64,000 nucleotides of DNA from positions 372,001 to 436,000 of the forward strand of contig CAJIYG010000002.1 in NCBI GenBank assembly GCA_905181585.1, read 5' to 3'. This stretch comes from an uncultured Flavobacteriales bacterium. GTDB taxonomy: Bacteria > Bacteroidota > Bacteroidia > Flavobacteriales > BACL11. The stretch's first letter is position 1. Each line of letters begins with the position of its first letter. A program made the translations under genes and the position numbers. Under the pieces are notes generated by a model. The model saw only the letters and a list, made by a program, of their open reading frames with translations. It had not been told where the DNA came from and ran no database searches. Positions 16,702-26,015 of the stretch are shown piece by piece.

Positions 16702-17579
16702 TAGTAATATAAATTATGAAAAATTAATTTTCCTTGGCTATATTCGAGTGTAGGCATAGGTAGTTTTATAAATCCAAATAAATTAACTAAATTTTTTACA
16801 AATTTATTAGATATATTTAATTCATCAGTGTTAATATCTAAAGAAAGAAAAAATTGTCTGTAGCCCAATTCATGCGAAAGACTATAAGCATCAGAATACA
16901 TATTATCAGCTCCATAGCCAAATGCTAAATTTAACCATTTTGGCAAAAAATAAGAACTTGAATTAAAAACATCTTCAAAGTTAAAACAAAGCCAGTATGT
17001 CTGACCATTATAATCCTTTAAAGATTTTTGAATTAAATTATTACCAAATAATTGAGGATTAGTATTAGAAATTTCTGAGGGATTAAAGGAATACTTTAAC
17101 AAAATCTTTTGCTCATCCCAATATAATTGCTGAGAAATAGCTAATAAAGAACCTAAAGAGTTAGCAACTAAATCCCCAGAAGAAGCTCCCCATTTTTCAG
17201 AAAAACCATCTAAAATTTCAACAGCAGATTGAAAAAAAGTACCTGTAAGACCACCTATCCAAATAGATTGCTTTCTGGAAAAACCCGCCCATTGATAAGT
17301 TTTAATTCCTAAAACACCAACAAAATATGATGTAGTTAAATGACCAAATTTATCCATTTGAAGCCATGAATTATTATCATTAATAAAATGAAAAGAAGAT
17401 TTTTTATAACCCTTGTACCAAAGTTGATTTAATCCAACCAATGCTAAAGAATAAGAAGAAGATTCAACAATTAATAAATTCTTTTTTCTTTGCGAAAAAT
17501 TTTGTGGTAATTCATTTAATTTTATTTGAGCTTGAAGAGTAAAAGAAAAAAATAAAAAAACAAATATTAAATATCGCAT
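16701..17579 (-). CDS. DUF2279 outer-membrane/periplasmic protein
   Basis: 292 residues with a signal peptide (about 1-17, ending LQAQ). The core DKFGHLTTSYFVGVLG and GFSRKQSIWIGGLTGTFFQS, followed by GASSGDLVANSLGSLLA, matches the DUF2279 pattern (YfiM-like lipoproteins). The second half is rich in aromatic residues and alternating strands, as in outer-membrane proteins. Function unknown. It lies 1 nt downstream of the phosphohexomutase gene, and its stop overlaps the Smr start codon, so the three are probably one transcript. Confidence 0.8.
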   Translation of the reverse strand: MRYLIFVFLFFSFTLQAQIKLNELPQNFSQRKKNLLIVESSSYSLALVGLNQLWYKGYKKSSFHFINDNNSWLQMDKFGHLTTSYFVGVLGIKTYQWAGFSRKQSIWIGGLTGTFFQSAVEILDGFSEKWGASSGDLVANSLGSLLAISQQLYWDEQKILLKYSFNPSEISNTNPQLFGNNLIQKSLKDYNGQTYWLCFNFEDVFNSSSYFLPKWLNLAFGYGADNMYSDAYSLSHELGYRQFFLSLDINTDELNISNKFVKNLVNLFGFIKLPMPTLEYSQGKLIFHNLYY

Positions 17580-17580
17580 T

Positions 17581-18985
17581 CTAAGCCCCTATAGCAGACT
17601 TTACAGTATGAAGAATATCAAATGCTTTTTCACTAGTTGAACTTTCAGCATATGTTCTTAAAACAGGCTCTGTTCCAGAAGGTCTAATTAGCAACCATGC
17701 ATCATTCTCAAAGAAAAATTTAAATCCATCAATTTTTTCAGTTCTTAAAACTTTATAATTGCCAAAACTTAAAAATTCATCATTTGTACATTTTTTAATA
17801 ATATCATCTTTTAATTTACTTGAAATATGAAGATCAACTCTTTCAAAAGCAAAAGATCCAACAATCTCATAAACCTCTTTTATTAAATCCTCAATAGTTT
17901 TACCAGACTTTACCATAAACTCAAATAGAATTAATCCCATCCAAATTCCATCTCTTTCTGGAATATGTCCTTTTGTTGCAATTCCTCCAGATTCTTCCCC
18001 TCCTAAGAGAACATCTTCAGATATCATTTTTCCTGCAATATGCTTAAAACCAATTTTGACAGTTTCTTGACTTAAATTATAGTGAGCACACATTTTCTTA
18101 ATTCGATCAGTACATGAAAAGGCAGTTACAACTTTTCCTTCAATTTTTTTATATTTTGATAAATAATGAATTAATAATAATATCAAATGATGTGCATCAA
18201 TAAATTCTCCTGAAGAATTAAAAAAACCAATTCTATCAGCATCTCCATCAGTAGCTAATCCACAATCTATATTATTATTTTTTATGAATTCAGAGAATTC
18301 CTTAAGATTCCTATAGATAGGTTCAGGAGCAATACCTTTAAAACTAGGATTTTCATCACAATGTAACAATTGTGTATTCGGAAGTAATTTTCTGACAACA
18401 TTCATTCCAGAGCCAAACATTGCATCGTAAGCAAAATTCATCTCAGAATTATTAATTGCTTCTAAATCAAAATACTCTCTAACATGATTACAGTACATTG
18501 TTTCAAGATCTATATATTTAACTTTTTTATCATTTAATAATTGTGAAAAATTAATATTATCTAAATCAATATTATTATGCTCAGGAATTAAATCTTCTAC
18601 ATCTGTTACATCTTTTGGAAGTAATGGACCACCAAAATCTCCTTTTAATTTATACCCATTATATGAAGCAGGATTATGACTTGCAGTTATTACAATTCCT
18701 AAGCTAGCTTTTTCTTTAACAACTCCAAGAGAAACCATTGGAGGTAGAAACAAATCCTTTAGCAAGTTTAACCTCAATAGAAAAAGAAGATAATACCTTT
18801 GCAACTGTTTCAGCAAAAAGCTCTCCTCCAAATCTACAATCATGCCCTATAACAACTGTAGGCTTTGTATAATTTTCAAGCAACCATTTTGCAACAGCGA
18901 TACTTACCCTTGAAACATTTTCTACAGTGTAATCTTTAGCGATAATAGCTCTCCATCCATCAGTACCAAATTTAATTTTTGACAT
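17581..18985 (-). CDS. Phosphoglucomutase/phosphomannomutase family enzyme, broken by a single-base frameshift
   Basis: An alpha-D-phosphohexomutase of about 467 residues once one extra base is removed. The first part (from ATG at 18985) reads MSKIKFGTDGWRAIIAKDY up to AKGFVST. The rest, in the next frame, continues PMVSLGVVKEKASLG and then ITASHNPASYNGYKLKG with the phosphoserine of the active site, DGDADRIGF (metal loop), GGEESGG (sugar loop) and RPSGTEPVLRTY (phosphate loop). The shift lies at 18739-18745, where ACCTCCAATG should read as Thr-Pro-Met in nine bases. Every domain is otherwise intact, so a sequence error is likelier than a true pseudogene. Substrate specificity is not determined. 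Confidence 0.9.
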
Positions 18986-19008
18986 TTTTTTTATTTTAAA
19001 ATATTTTT

Positions 19009-19016
19009 CAAATTTA
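19009..19016 (-). promoter_or_regulatory. Putative -7 box of the phosphohexomutase gene
   Basis: TAAATTTG on the minus strand, 23 nt before the ATG at 18985. It also supports that ATG over the upstream one at 19033, which lies beyond the box. Confidence 0.5.
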
Positions 19017-19065
19017 GATAATTTTATATTCAAAAAATAAATAATTTATTTCATTAAAATATTAC

Positions 19066-20127
19066 TTATCTAAATATTTTCTTTTTTGAAAGCATTTTTT
19101 GGTATCTACGAGCATTTTTAAGATGCTTTTTGTAAGTAGTTGCAAAATTGTGATATCCTGAAAGATCTTCTTTTGCACACATAAAAATATAATTATGTTT
19201 CTCAAAATTTAAAACCGCATCAATCGAATTACTTGAAGGTAAACAAATTGGACCAGGAGGAAGTCCTTTATATTTGTAAGTATTAAAAGGAGATATTACT
19301 TTTTTATCTTTGTTTAACACACGTTTTAAAGTGAAATCTTTAAGAGCAAATATTAGTGTTGGATCCGATTCAAGCTTCATATTCTTTTTTAATCTATTTA
19401 AATAAAGACCTGCAATCATTGGTCTCTCATCATATTTAATATTTTGTTCCATCTGAACAATTGAAGCAAGCGTAGAAACTTCTATAAAAGTTAGTTTGAT
19501 TGATTTTGATTTCTTAACTCGTTCACTATTCCAGAACTTGTCATATTCTTTTAGCATTCTATTTAAAAAATCTTCGCATGAAACATCCCAATAAAACTCG
19601 TAAGTATTTGGAATGAATATACAAGCAACATTGTCATATGTAAGATTGTTATTTTCTAAAAAATTCTTATTGTAGATTGCATTCAATAAAGACAAAGAAT
19701 CTATTTCTAATGAGCTTGTAATTTTTGAAACAAAATCATTAATAGTTCTAGTATTGTTAAATGTTAATTTTACAGGAGTTTGATTTCCAGATCTTAGTAA
19801 ATTAATAAGATCATTATTACTCATCTCATTATTAATTAAATATTTTCCAGATTTTATGTTTTGAATATATTTTTTCTTTTCTGCTACCCATTTAAAAGAA
19901 TTAATATTTATTAAATTAATTTCTGAAAGTTTATTTATGACATCATTAAAACTATCATCTGATTTTATATATATGAACTTATTATTTTTATCAGATAAAA
20001 CAATATTGGGGTTAAAAATATTTTTATAAAATTGCAAACATAGTAGTACACCTGCTAAGCAAGAAATAAGAAAACTTACTAAAATAAATTTTCTTAAAAA
20101 TGATGATCTATTCTTTTTCTTTTTCAA
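19066..20127 (-). CDS. mltG: Endolytic transglycosylase MltG (YceG-like)
   Basis: 353 residues with one N-terminal membrane segment (about 13-32) after a KKKKNR cluster. The LysM-like and catalytic parts follow: TLASIVQMEQ, ERPMIAGLYLNRLKKNM, LESDPTLIFA, YKGLPPGPICLPS and the final HNFATTYKKHLKNA. MltG cuts nascent glycan strands and sets their length. The family motif usually written ASIVEKET reads ASIVQMEQ here. The start is TTG, overlapping the stop of the cytochrome gene upstream as TTGA; no ATG precedes the membrane segment. Confidence 0.92.
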   Translation of the reverse strand: MKKKKNRSSFLRKFILVSFLISCLAGVLLCLQFYKNIFNPNIVLSDKNNKFIYIKSDDSFNDVINKLSEINLININSFKWVAEKKKYIQNIKSGKYLINNEMSNNDLINLLRSGNQTPVKLTFNNTRTINDFVSKITSSLEIDSLSLLNAIYNKNFLENNNLTYDNVACIFIPNTYEFYWDVSCEDFLNRMLKEYDKFWNSERVKKSKSIKLTFIEVSTLASIVQMEQNIKYDERPMIAGLYLNRLKKNMKLESDPTLIFALKDFTLKRVLNKDKKVISPFNTYKYKGLPPGPICLPSSNSIDAVLNFEKHNYIFMCAKEDLSGYHNFATTYKKHLKNARRYQKMLSKKKIFR

Positions 20128-21989
20128 TTTATTTTTTTCATTAATAAATTAGCATTTTTATGATTTGGCGCAATTTCTAAAATTTTCAATAAATAACTAT
20201 TAGCATTTTTAATATTATTCGTTTTTATACAAAGAAGTGCAAGATTTTCATAGGCTAAAAGATAGTCTGGATCAAATTTTAATGATAACAATAAATTCTT
20301 CTTTGCCTTATCATATTCTTTTAAATTAATATATAAAAAACCATAATTTAAAAAAACTTCTTTTCTTCTTGGATTAAGAGATTTTAAATCATCTAAAAGT
20401 ATTAATGCATTTGCAAACTCTTTACTATTAATATAAAGTGAAACTAATTTTAGTTTAAAATCTACAATAAAAGGAGCTCGTAGAATTGACTCTTTAAATA
20501 AATATTTAGCATTATCAATCAAACCATTTTGAAGATAAGCATCTGCTGTTCTTGAAAGTGAAAGTGCAATTACTTCATTTGTATAATTAACAAATGAGTT
20601 TGTGTCAGTTGAAAGATAAAAATTAATTAAACTATAATAATCTTTTTTAAGATAGTAATACTGTATAAAAGAAGGAAAAGCTAAAGATTTTGGAGATTGA
20701 TTTAAATAATAATAAGCACTATCAAGATAAATAGGGTTTTTTTCAAAGCTTTCATATCTCTTTAAATATGCCATTGCTCTTGATATATTTGTTGGACTAT
20801 TATTATTAATTGATACAAGACCTATAAATATTTTTTCTTTAGTTACTTCACTAATTTTATTAGGAATAGCTATCTTATGGTCTGAGATTGATACATGTGG
20901 GATATCAATTGACGATGTTTTGGGCATATGACAAACAAAACAATCACTTACATTTTCTTCATCTCTACAAACATTATGACAATCCATACATTTTTTATCA
21001 AAATAATTTTTTTCTACTAATTGTACACTTTTATGTGGATTGTGACATGATACACATGTCATATCACTGTTATTAAAACATTCACTTTGTTTTAGTCTAT
21101 CAACATGAGATGCCATTATAAAGCTATTATCATTTTCAAACCTTGGCAAATAGACATCCATAATTTCTTCTAAATGCTCTCCTGGCTTAAAATCTGTAAA
21201 ACTCTTGCCTTGATGAAGAATTGCTGTTCCTTGAAGATGACATCTTTGACATATATCAAACTGTAAATCCAAAGGTAGTTTCGAAGGATTAACGATTGAA
21301 TAATCTATATATTTAGAAGTATCTATAATCTCACCTAATAATTTCTGTTTAACGTGTATCTCACCTGGACCATGACATCTTTCACAATCTATCCCTTGAG
21401 GAATATGATTATATTTATTATTTGAGCCATCAACATGTTCTGGATAAGCGTTATGACAAGTCATACATTCCATATTTATTTCTCTAGTAAAACGAGAATT
21501 ATTCCCATTCTCAAAACCAGGAGGTAAATCAGAAATACTATCTTGTGTATAGTACGTATATGGCATCTGATGAACATATCCATTAACCTCAAAAAGGTGA
21601 GAATTAGTATGATGACCCGAGCCAATAATATAGTTAACCTTATTATTTAAAAGATGAACTGTGTCACTGTTTAACAATCTAAATTCTTTTATCCACAAAG
21701 AGTCTTTTAACCAATATGGTTTATAAAATAAATCTTTTATAGAGTCATAAATTAAATTTGGGTTATCAGACATATTAGATTTTGATCTTATAGAAGATGA
21801 AATAGAGCTTCCCATTCCTGTTTCAACAAAAGAATTATAGATGTCCATATGACAAAGTTTACACTGATTTTTACCTACATATTTAACAGTATCATTATGG
21901 TTAAGATATTGCTTGTAAGATTTAACCTCACCCCTTTCACATGAGTAAAATATTAATAAAAAACTAGAGAAATAAAATAATAATTTCAT
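20124..21989 (-). CDS. Seven-haem c-type cytochrome with C-terminal TPRs, probable lipoprotein
   Basis: 621 residues. The N-terminal signal has a possible lipobox (IFYSC, Cys17). Seven CxxCH haem sites lie at residues 43, 175, 202, 247, 312, 334 and 350. The block GSGHHTNSHLFEVNGYVHQM and MECMTCHNAYPEH resembles cytochrome-c554-like proteins fused to TPRs in other phyla. Residues about 400-621 are TPR helices (for example YLINLKEYDKAKKNLLLSL-like repeats near 552-585). It probably sits on the periplasmic side as an electron carrier or reductase; partner and substrate are unknown. mltG follows with a 4-nt overlap, and the GNAT gene precedes with a 4-nt overlap. Confidence 0.88.
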   Translation of the reverse strand: MKLLFYFSSFLLIFYSCERGEVKSYKQYLNHNDTVKYVGKNQCKLCHMDIYNSFVETGMGSSISSSIRSKSNMSDNPNLIYDSIKDLFYKPYWLKDSLWIKEFRLLNSDTVHLLNNKVNYIIGSGHHTNSHLFEVNGYVHQMPYTYYTQDSISDLPPGFENGNNSRFTREINMECMTCHNAYPEHVDGSNNKYNHIPQGIDCERCHGPGEIHVKQKLLGEIIDTSKYIDYSIVNPSKLPLDLQFDICQRCHLQGTAILHQGKSFTDFKPGEHLEEIMDVYLPRFENDNSFIMASHVDRLKQSECFNNSDMTCVSCHNPHKSVQLVEKNYFDKKCMDCHNVCRDEENVSDCFVCHMPKTSSIDIPHVSISDHKIAIPNKISEVTKEKIFIGLVSINNNSPTNISRAMAYLKRYESFEKNPIYLDSAYYYLNQSPKSLAFPSFIQYYYLKKDYYSLINFYLSTDTNSFVNYTNEVIALSLSRTADAYLQNGLIDNAKYLFKESILRAPFIVDFKLKLVSLYINSKEFANALILLDDLKSLNPRRKEVFLNYGFLYINLKEYDKAKKNLLLSLKFDPDYLLAYENLALLCIKTNNIKNANSYLLKILEIAPNHKNANLLMKKIN

Positions 21990-22453
21990 TTATCTAAACG
22001 ATAATAATTCGTTGTAATTTCAATAAAACCAAATTTTTCAAATAATTTAATACTATGCTTATTTTCTGATTTAATATTAGCAAAAAGAAATATTAAATCC
22101 AATTTTTGAAATGAATAATCTATTATTATCTTCAATGCGTTACTACCAAAATTTTTATTTCTAAATTCAGAATTAATAATAATTCCAACTCCTGCATTTT
22201 TCTTTTCAGGATCATACTCAAATAAATCTATTAACCCAATTTGTATATTTTTATTTTCTACAACAAATCTTATTTGATTATATACAGATATATCTGCTTG
22301 TGCATTTTTAATATAATCTTTTAGTAATTGTCTTGAAGTGGTAGAAATAAATTTATTAAACTTTTTATTTTTAGGATTATTTTCAATCTCAAATAAAAAA
22401 TCAAGATCAGTATTTTCTAATAATCTTAAAGAAGTATTGGAAAATTCTAACAT
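21986..22453 (-). CDS. GNAT-family N-acetyltransferase
   Basis: 155 residues with the RimJ/RimL-like pattern: LRLLENTDLDFLFEIENNP at the N-terminus, then GLIDLFEYD, the acetyl-CoA loop NSEFRNKNFGSNALKII, and the C-terminal SIKLFEKFGFIE. The acceptor is unknown. It overlaps dapF by 7 nt and the cytochrome gene by 4 nt, inside a dapF - GNAT - cytochrome - mltG run. Confidence 0.88.
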   Translation of the reverse strand: MLEFSNTSLRLLENTDLDFLFEIENNPKNKKFNKFISTTSRQLLKDYIKNAQADISVYNQIRFVVENKNIQIGLIDLFEYDPEKKNAGVGIIINSEFRNKNFGSNALKIIIDYSFQKLDLIFLFANIKSENKHSIKLFEKFGFIEITTNYYRLDK

Positions 22454-23217
22454 TCAAATTCACCAACATATACAAGACTAGCAGGACCTGTTAACCATAT
22501 ATTTTTATAGGATGCATTAAATTCTTGAAAAGAAACAGATAGTAGACCTCCTTTAGTTAAAATGTCAATATTGTCTTCTTCTAAATAATTTGCAAAATGA
22601 AGTGATAAAGCGCATGCAACAGTTCCTGTTCCACATGAAAAAGTTTCTTCTTCTACTCCTCTTTCATATGTTCTAATAGAAAAATTATCTGTATCAACAA
22701 AGTTTACATTAATTCCTTCCTGTTTAAAAAATTTATTATTTCGTATTTCCCTTCCTTCAAGGTTAACATCTAAACCATTTAGGTTATCACAAAACTTTAC
22801 ACAATGGGGTGACCCAGTATCTAAAGTAAAATAATCATTAAATTTTTCAATTTTTGAAACATCTTTCATTTTCAATGAATATAAATCTTCTATAATTTTT
22901 CCTTCATGCAAGCCATCAATAGCATTAAAGCTACAATTATTTTCAAAAATATCAAGTAAATTGGCAAAATGAATAATACATCTTCCGCCATTTCCACACA
23001 TAGTTGACTCTGCACCATCATTATTAAAGTAAATCATTTTAAAATCAGAATGATTATCATTTTCAAGTAAAATCAAACCATCAGCACCAATACCAAATTT
23101 TCTTTCACATAAAGATGTTATTAAAGCAGAGTCTGTTTTATCAAACAACATTTCTCTATTGTCTATAATGATGAAATCATTACCAGTTGCTTGGTATTTA
23201 AAAAATTCTAATATCAT
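22447..23217 (-). CDS. dapF: Diaminopimelate epimerase
   Basis: 256 residues from the ATG at 23217; an upstream ATG (23244) would add nine residues not expected in the family. DapF converts LL- to meso-diaminopimelate for lysine and peptidoglycan. The N-terminal KYQATGNDFIIID, the first catalytic Cys in ESTMCGNGGRC and the second in EETFSCGTGTVACAL are all present. Length is normal. It is the first gene of the run leading to mltG. Confidence 0.95.
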   Translation of the reverse strand: MILEFFKYQATGNDFIIIDNREMLFDKTDSALITSLCERKFGIGADGLILLENDNHSDFKMIYFNNDGAESTMCGNGGRCIIHFANLLDIFENNCSFNAIDGLHEGKIIEDLYSLKMKDVSKIEKFNDYFTLDTGSPHCVKFCDNLNGLDVNLEGREIRNNKFFKQEGINVNFVDTDNFSIRTYERGVEEETFSCGTGTVACALSLHFANYLEEDNIDILTKGGLLSVSFQEFNASYKNIWLTGPASLVYVGEFEC

Positions 23218-23277
23218 ATTGTAAAAATACAATTTAAAAATCATCAGAAAAATGATATTTTAGTATTAAGAAAAATT

Positions 23278-23285
23278 TACATTTG
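23278..23285 (+). promoter_or_regulatory. Putative -7 box of gap
   Basis: TACATTTG fits TAnnTTTG, 21 nt before the ATG at 23307. Confidence 0.55.
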
Positions 23286-23306
23286 CACTAATAACTCAAT
23301 ATTAAT

Positions 23307-24746
23307 ATGCAAGAAAAAAAGTATAATAAACAATTTGAAAGCTGGATATCTGAAGAGAAAATAGCTGTTAATTTATTAAATTCAGCAGGAATGCTCATGT
23401 ATGATAAAGGGATTGAAATAATTCTTTTCAGACAAAACATCTTAGATGTTGGAGTTACTGAACTTATGCGACTTTTCGATTATGCTCAAAATGTAGTTAA
23501 AAGGGAGATAAATATTAAAATAGCTGATCTATTAATTGAGGAAATAACTAATCTTACCCTACCCCCTTCAAAATTAGACATAGGTTTACTTACAGCAGAG
23601 TTTATTGAAGAAGAATCTAATAATCCAAAAGATTTTTTATTAAAAAAATTAGATAATGTTTTAAACTCAAAACATGAATTTTCCCCTCGAGATATTGTTT
23701 TATTTGGATTTGGAAGAATCGGTAGACTTGCTGCTAGAGAATTAATTAAACAAGCTGGTAAAGGTCAACAGATGCGACTTAAAGCAATAGTTGTAAGAAA
23801 ACTAACAGATGAACAAATAGTTAAGAGATCTAATTTATTACGAAATGACTCAGTTCATGGAGCTTTTAATGGTGTTGTTGAAATAGATTTAAGAAATAAA
23901 AGCATAATAGTTAATGGTCAGATTATTAAATTGATTGAAGGATCGAACCCTGATAAAATTAATTACCAAGATTTTGGAATCAATAACGCACTTTTAATTG
24001 ACAATACTGGAGCATTTACAACAAAAGAAGCCTTATCAATTCATCTAAAAGCCAAAGGAATTAATAAAGTATTATTAACTGCCCCAGGAAAAGAAATTCC
24101 TAATATTGTTTATGGAATAAATAATCATGGTCTAGATATTGAAAATAATAATATTTTTTCTGCAGCATCATGTACTACAAATTGTATTGCACCAGTTTTA
24201 AAATTGGTGGAAGATAATTATGGCATTAATAAAGGGCATTTAGAAACTGTACACTCCTACACAAATGATCAAAACTTGCTTGATAATATGCATAAAAAAC
24301 CAAGAAGAGGACGATCAGCTGCTATAAATATGGTTATAACGACAACAGGAGCTGGAAATGCTGTTACCAAAGTTATTCCTTCATTAAATGGAAAATTAAC
24401 AGCAAATGCAGTAAGAGTACCTACAGCAAATGTTTCTCTTGCTATTTTAAAGCTAAATCTTAAAAGATCTACTTCTGTTGAAGAAATAAACGAAATGATT
24501 AGAAAAAATGCCTTAAGTGGAAAACTTGTTAATCAAATTAATTATCAAATTGATCCTGAACTAGTATCTACAGATATAATTGGTAATTCTTGTTGTTCAG
24601 TTTTTGATAGCCAAGCAACTATTTGTACTGCTGATGGAAATGATATTGTTTTATATGTTTGGTACGATAATGAGTTTGGGTATACAAAGCAGGTTATTAG
24701 ACTCGCAAAACAAATTTCAAAGGTTAGACGACTTACTTATTATTAA
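23307..24746 (+). CDS. gap: Glyceraldehyde-3-phosphate dehydrogenase, long form
   Basis: 479 residues, against about 335 in the common enzyme. The first ~125 residues are a helical extension; the NAD-binding start VLFGFGRIGRLAARELI follows. The active-site stretch SAASCTTNCIAPVLK has the catalytic Cys at 289, and NAVRVPTANVSLAIL and WYDNEFGYTKQVIRLA are standard. This ~480-residue type is found in Bacteroidota and some proteobacteria. It catalyses the NAD(P)-linked oxidation of glyceraldehyde 3-phosphate; glycolytic or gluconeogenic direction is not evident. The stop overlaps the next ATG by one base. Confidence 0.93.
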   Translation: MQEKKYNKQFESWISEEKIAVNLLNSAGMLMYDKGIEIILFRQNILDVGVTELMRLFDYAQNVVKREINIKIADLLIEEITNLTLPPSKLDIGLLTAEFIEEESNNPKDFLLKKLDNVLNSKHEFSPRDIVLFGFGRIGRLAARELIKQAGKGQQMRLKAIVVRKLTDEQIVKRSNLLRNDSVHGAFNGVVEIDLRNKSIIVNGQIIKLIEGSNPDKINYQDFGINNALLIDNTGAFTTKEALSIHLKAKGINKVLLTAPGKEIPNIVYGINNHGLDIENNNIFSAASCTTNCIAPVLKLVEDNYGINKGHLETVHSYTNDQNLLDNMHKKPRRGRSAAINMVITTTGAGNAVTKVIPSLNGKLTANAVRVPTANVSLAILKLNLKRSTSVEEINEMIRKNALSGKLVNQINYQIDPELVSTDIIGNSCCSVFDSQATICTADGNDIVLYVWYDNEFGYTKQVIRLAKQISKVRRLTYY

Positions 24747-25330
24747 TGGATAATACTATTCTAAGAATTGACAATAGAAATTTCATTAAATATAAATTTC
24801 TTAACTCTCTATTTTTAGGAACCTCAATTGGAAGTGTTTTTACTATTTACAATCCTTTAGAACCATCAGTTTATTCAATTGGAGGAATATTTTTAGCAAT
24901 TGCTATGATTTTAGTCGCTACTCAGTATTCACGCATTTTAAATATAAACTACTTTTACAAAATATCACTTTTTGTAGAATTAGTTATTTTACTAGTGATA
25001 ATTGCATTTCTAATTTTTTCATTTAGTTATCAAATCGCTTTTACTGTATACATTGGATATCAGCTTACTTTTATCTTTGGTTCATATTTAGTAAGAGGAG
25101 AAACATTATTATTAAAAAAAGAAAAAATATTAACACTTGTAGATATCTCAAAACAATTTGGATATTTAGCAGGACTAGGAACCTCATTTCTTTTTTATAA
25201 GATTTTAGAATATTACTTTAATATTAACGAAAATCAAAATCAAGTTTTTTTAATTCATTACATTCTATTAACAATAGAATTACTTGTAATTATTTTTCTG
25301 ATTAAATCATTTAAAAATATTAGAAAATGA
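24746..25330 (+). CDS. Integral membrane protein of unknown function
   Basis: 194 residues with about five to six hydrophobic segments (around 20-40, 46-60, 72-94, 99-115, 135-155 and 168-190). It has a transporter-like look (half of an MFS bundle), but I find no signature motif and do not assign it. It is translationally coupled to gap (1-nt overlap) and to the SGNH hydrolase gene (4-nt overlap). Confidence 0.7.
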   Translation: MDNTILRIDNRNFIKYKFLNSLFLGTSIGSVFTIYNPLEPSVYSIGGIFLAIAMILVATQYSRILNINYFYKISLFVELVILLVIIAFLIFSFSYQIAFTVYIGYQLTFIFGSYLVRGETLLLKKEKILTLVDISKQFGYLAGLGTSFLFYKILEYYFNINENQNQVFLIHYILLTIELLVIIFLIKSFKNIRK

Positions 25331-25965
25331 TTAATCTTAAAAAAAAGATAATTTTAATCAAATGCATTCTTCTAATTATCCCTTTCATTAGTAAAGGGAC
25401 AGAAGAATTAAATATTAATAAATCTGGGAAAATTGTTTTTATTGGTAACTCAATTACTGAATTTTGGTCCACAAATTTTTTTAAAGACAATTTACAATTT
25501 ATCAATAAAGGAATAAGTGGGCAAACAACACCTCAAATTCTAAAACGTTTTGATTCTGATATATCTAATGAAAAAGTGAAATCAGTAATAATTTTAGCTG
25601 GCATAAATGATATTGCACAAAATACTGGTCCAATAACAATTACTGAAATTGCCAATAATATATACAAAATGTGTGATATAGCAATTTCTAAAAATATCAA
25701 AGTAATTATTTGTTCTGTACTGCCTGCTAATAAGTTTATATGGAATCTATCTATTGAGCCTACATATAAGGTTATTAATCTTAACTTTTTGTTAAGAAAT
25801 TATTGTAGAAAAAATAATATTACTTATGTAGATTACTATTCTCAAATGGTTGATTGGAAAGGTGGTTTAAGGACACCAGAATACACAGAGGAGTTTGATC
25901 TTGTTCATCCAAATAAGAATGGTTATCAAAAAATGGAGGAAATATTATCAAAATATATTAAATAA
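25327..25965 (+). CDS. SGNH/GDSL-family hydrolase, secreted
   Basis: 212 residues with an N-terminal hydrophobic signal (about 1-22). Block I is VFIGNSITEFW (catalytic Ser), block II includes NKGISGQTT, block III is LAGINDIAQNT, and block V is EFDLVHPNKNGY (catalytic Asp and His). This is the acetylesterase/lipase-type GDSL pattern common in Bacteroidota carbohydrate metabolism. Substrate unknown. A strong bidirectional terminator follows. Confidence 0.9.
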   Translation: MINLKKKIILIKCILLIIPFISKGTEELNINKSGKIVFIGNSITEFWSTNFFKDNLQFINKGISGQTTPQILKRFDSDISNEKVKSVIILAGINDIAQNTGPITITEIANNIYKMCDIAISKNIKVIICSVLPANKFIWNLSIEPTYKVINLNFLLRNYCRKNNITYVDYYSQMVDWKGGLRTPEYTEEFDLVHPNKNGYQKMEEILSKYIK

Positions 25966-25998
25966 AAAAAGGCTCTAAATTATTTAGAGCCTTTTTTT
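25964..25998. terminator. Bidirectional rho-independent terminator
   Basis: GGCTCTAAA-TTA-TTTAGAGCC, a nine-base-pair stem flanked by A7 and T7. It ends the gap operon on the plus strand and dnaK on the minus strand. Confidence 0.92.
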
Positions 25999-26015
25999 AA
26001 ATAAATCAATAATTT

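Noticed and set aside
18736-18750. Programmed frameshift in the phosphohexomutase gene
   Set aside because: No slippery run, stop or stimulatory structure at the site, and three other indel-broken genes point to sequence error.
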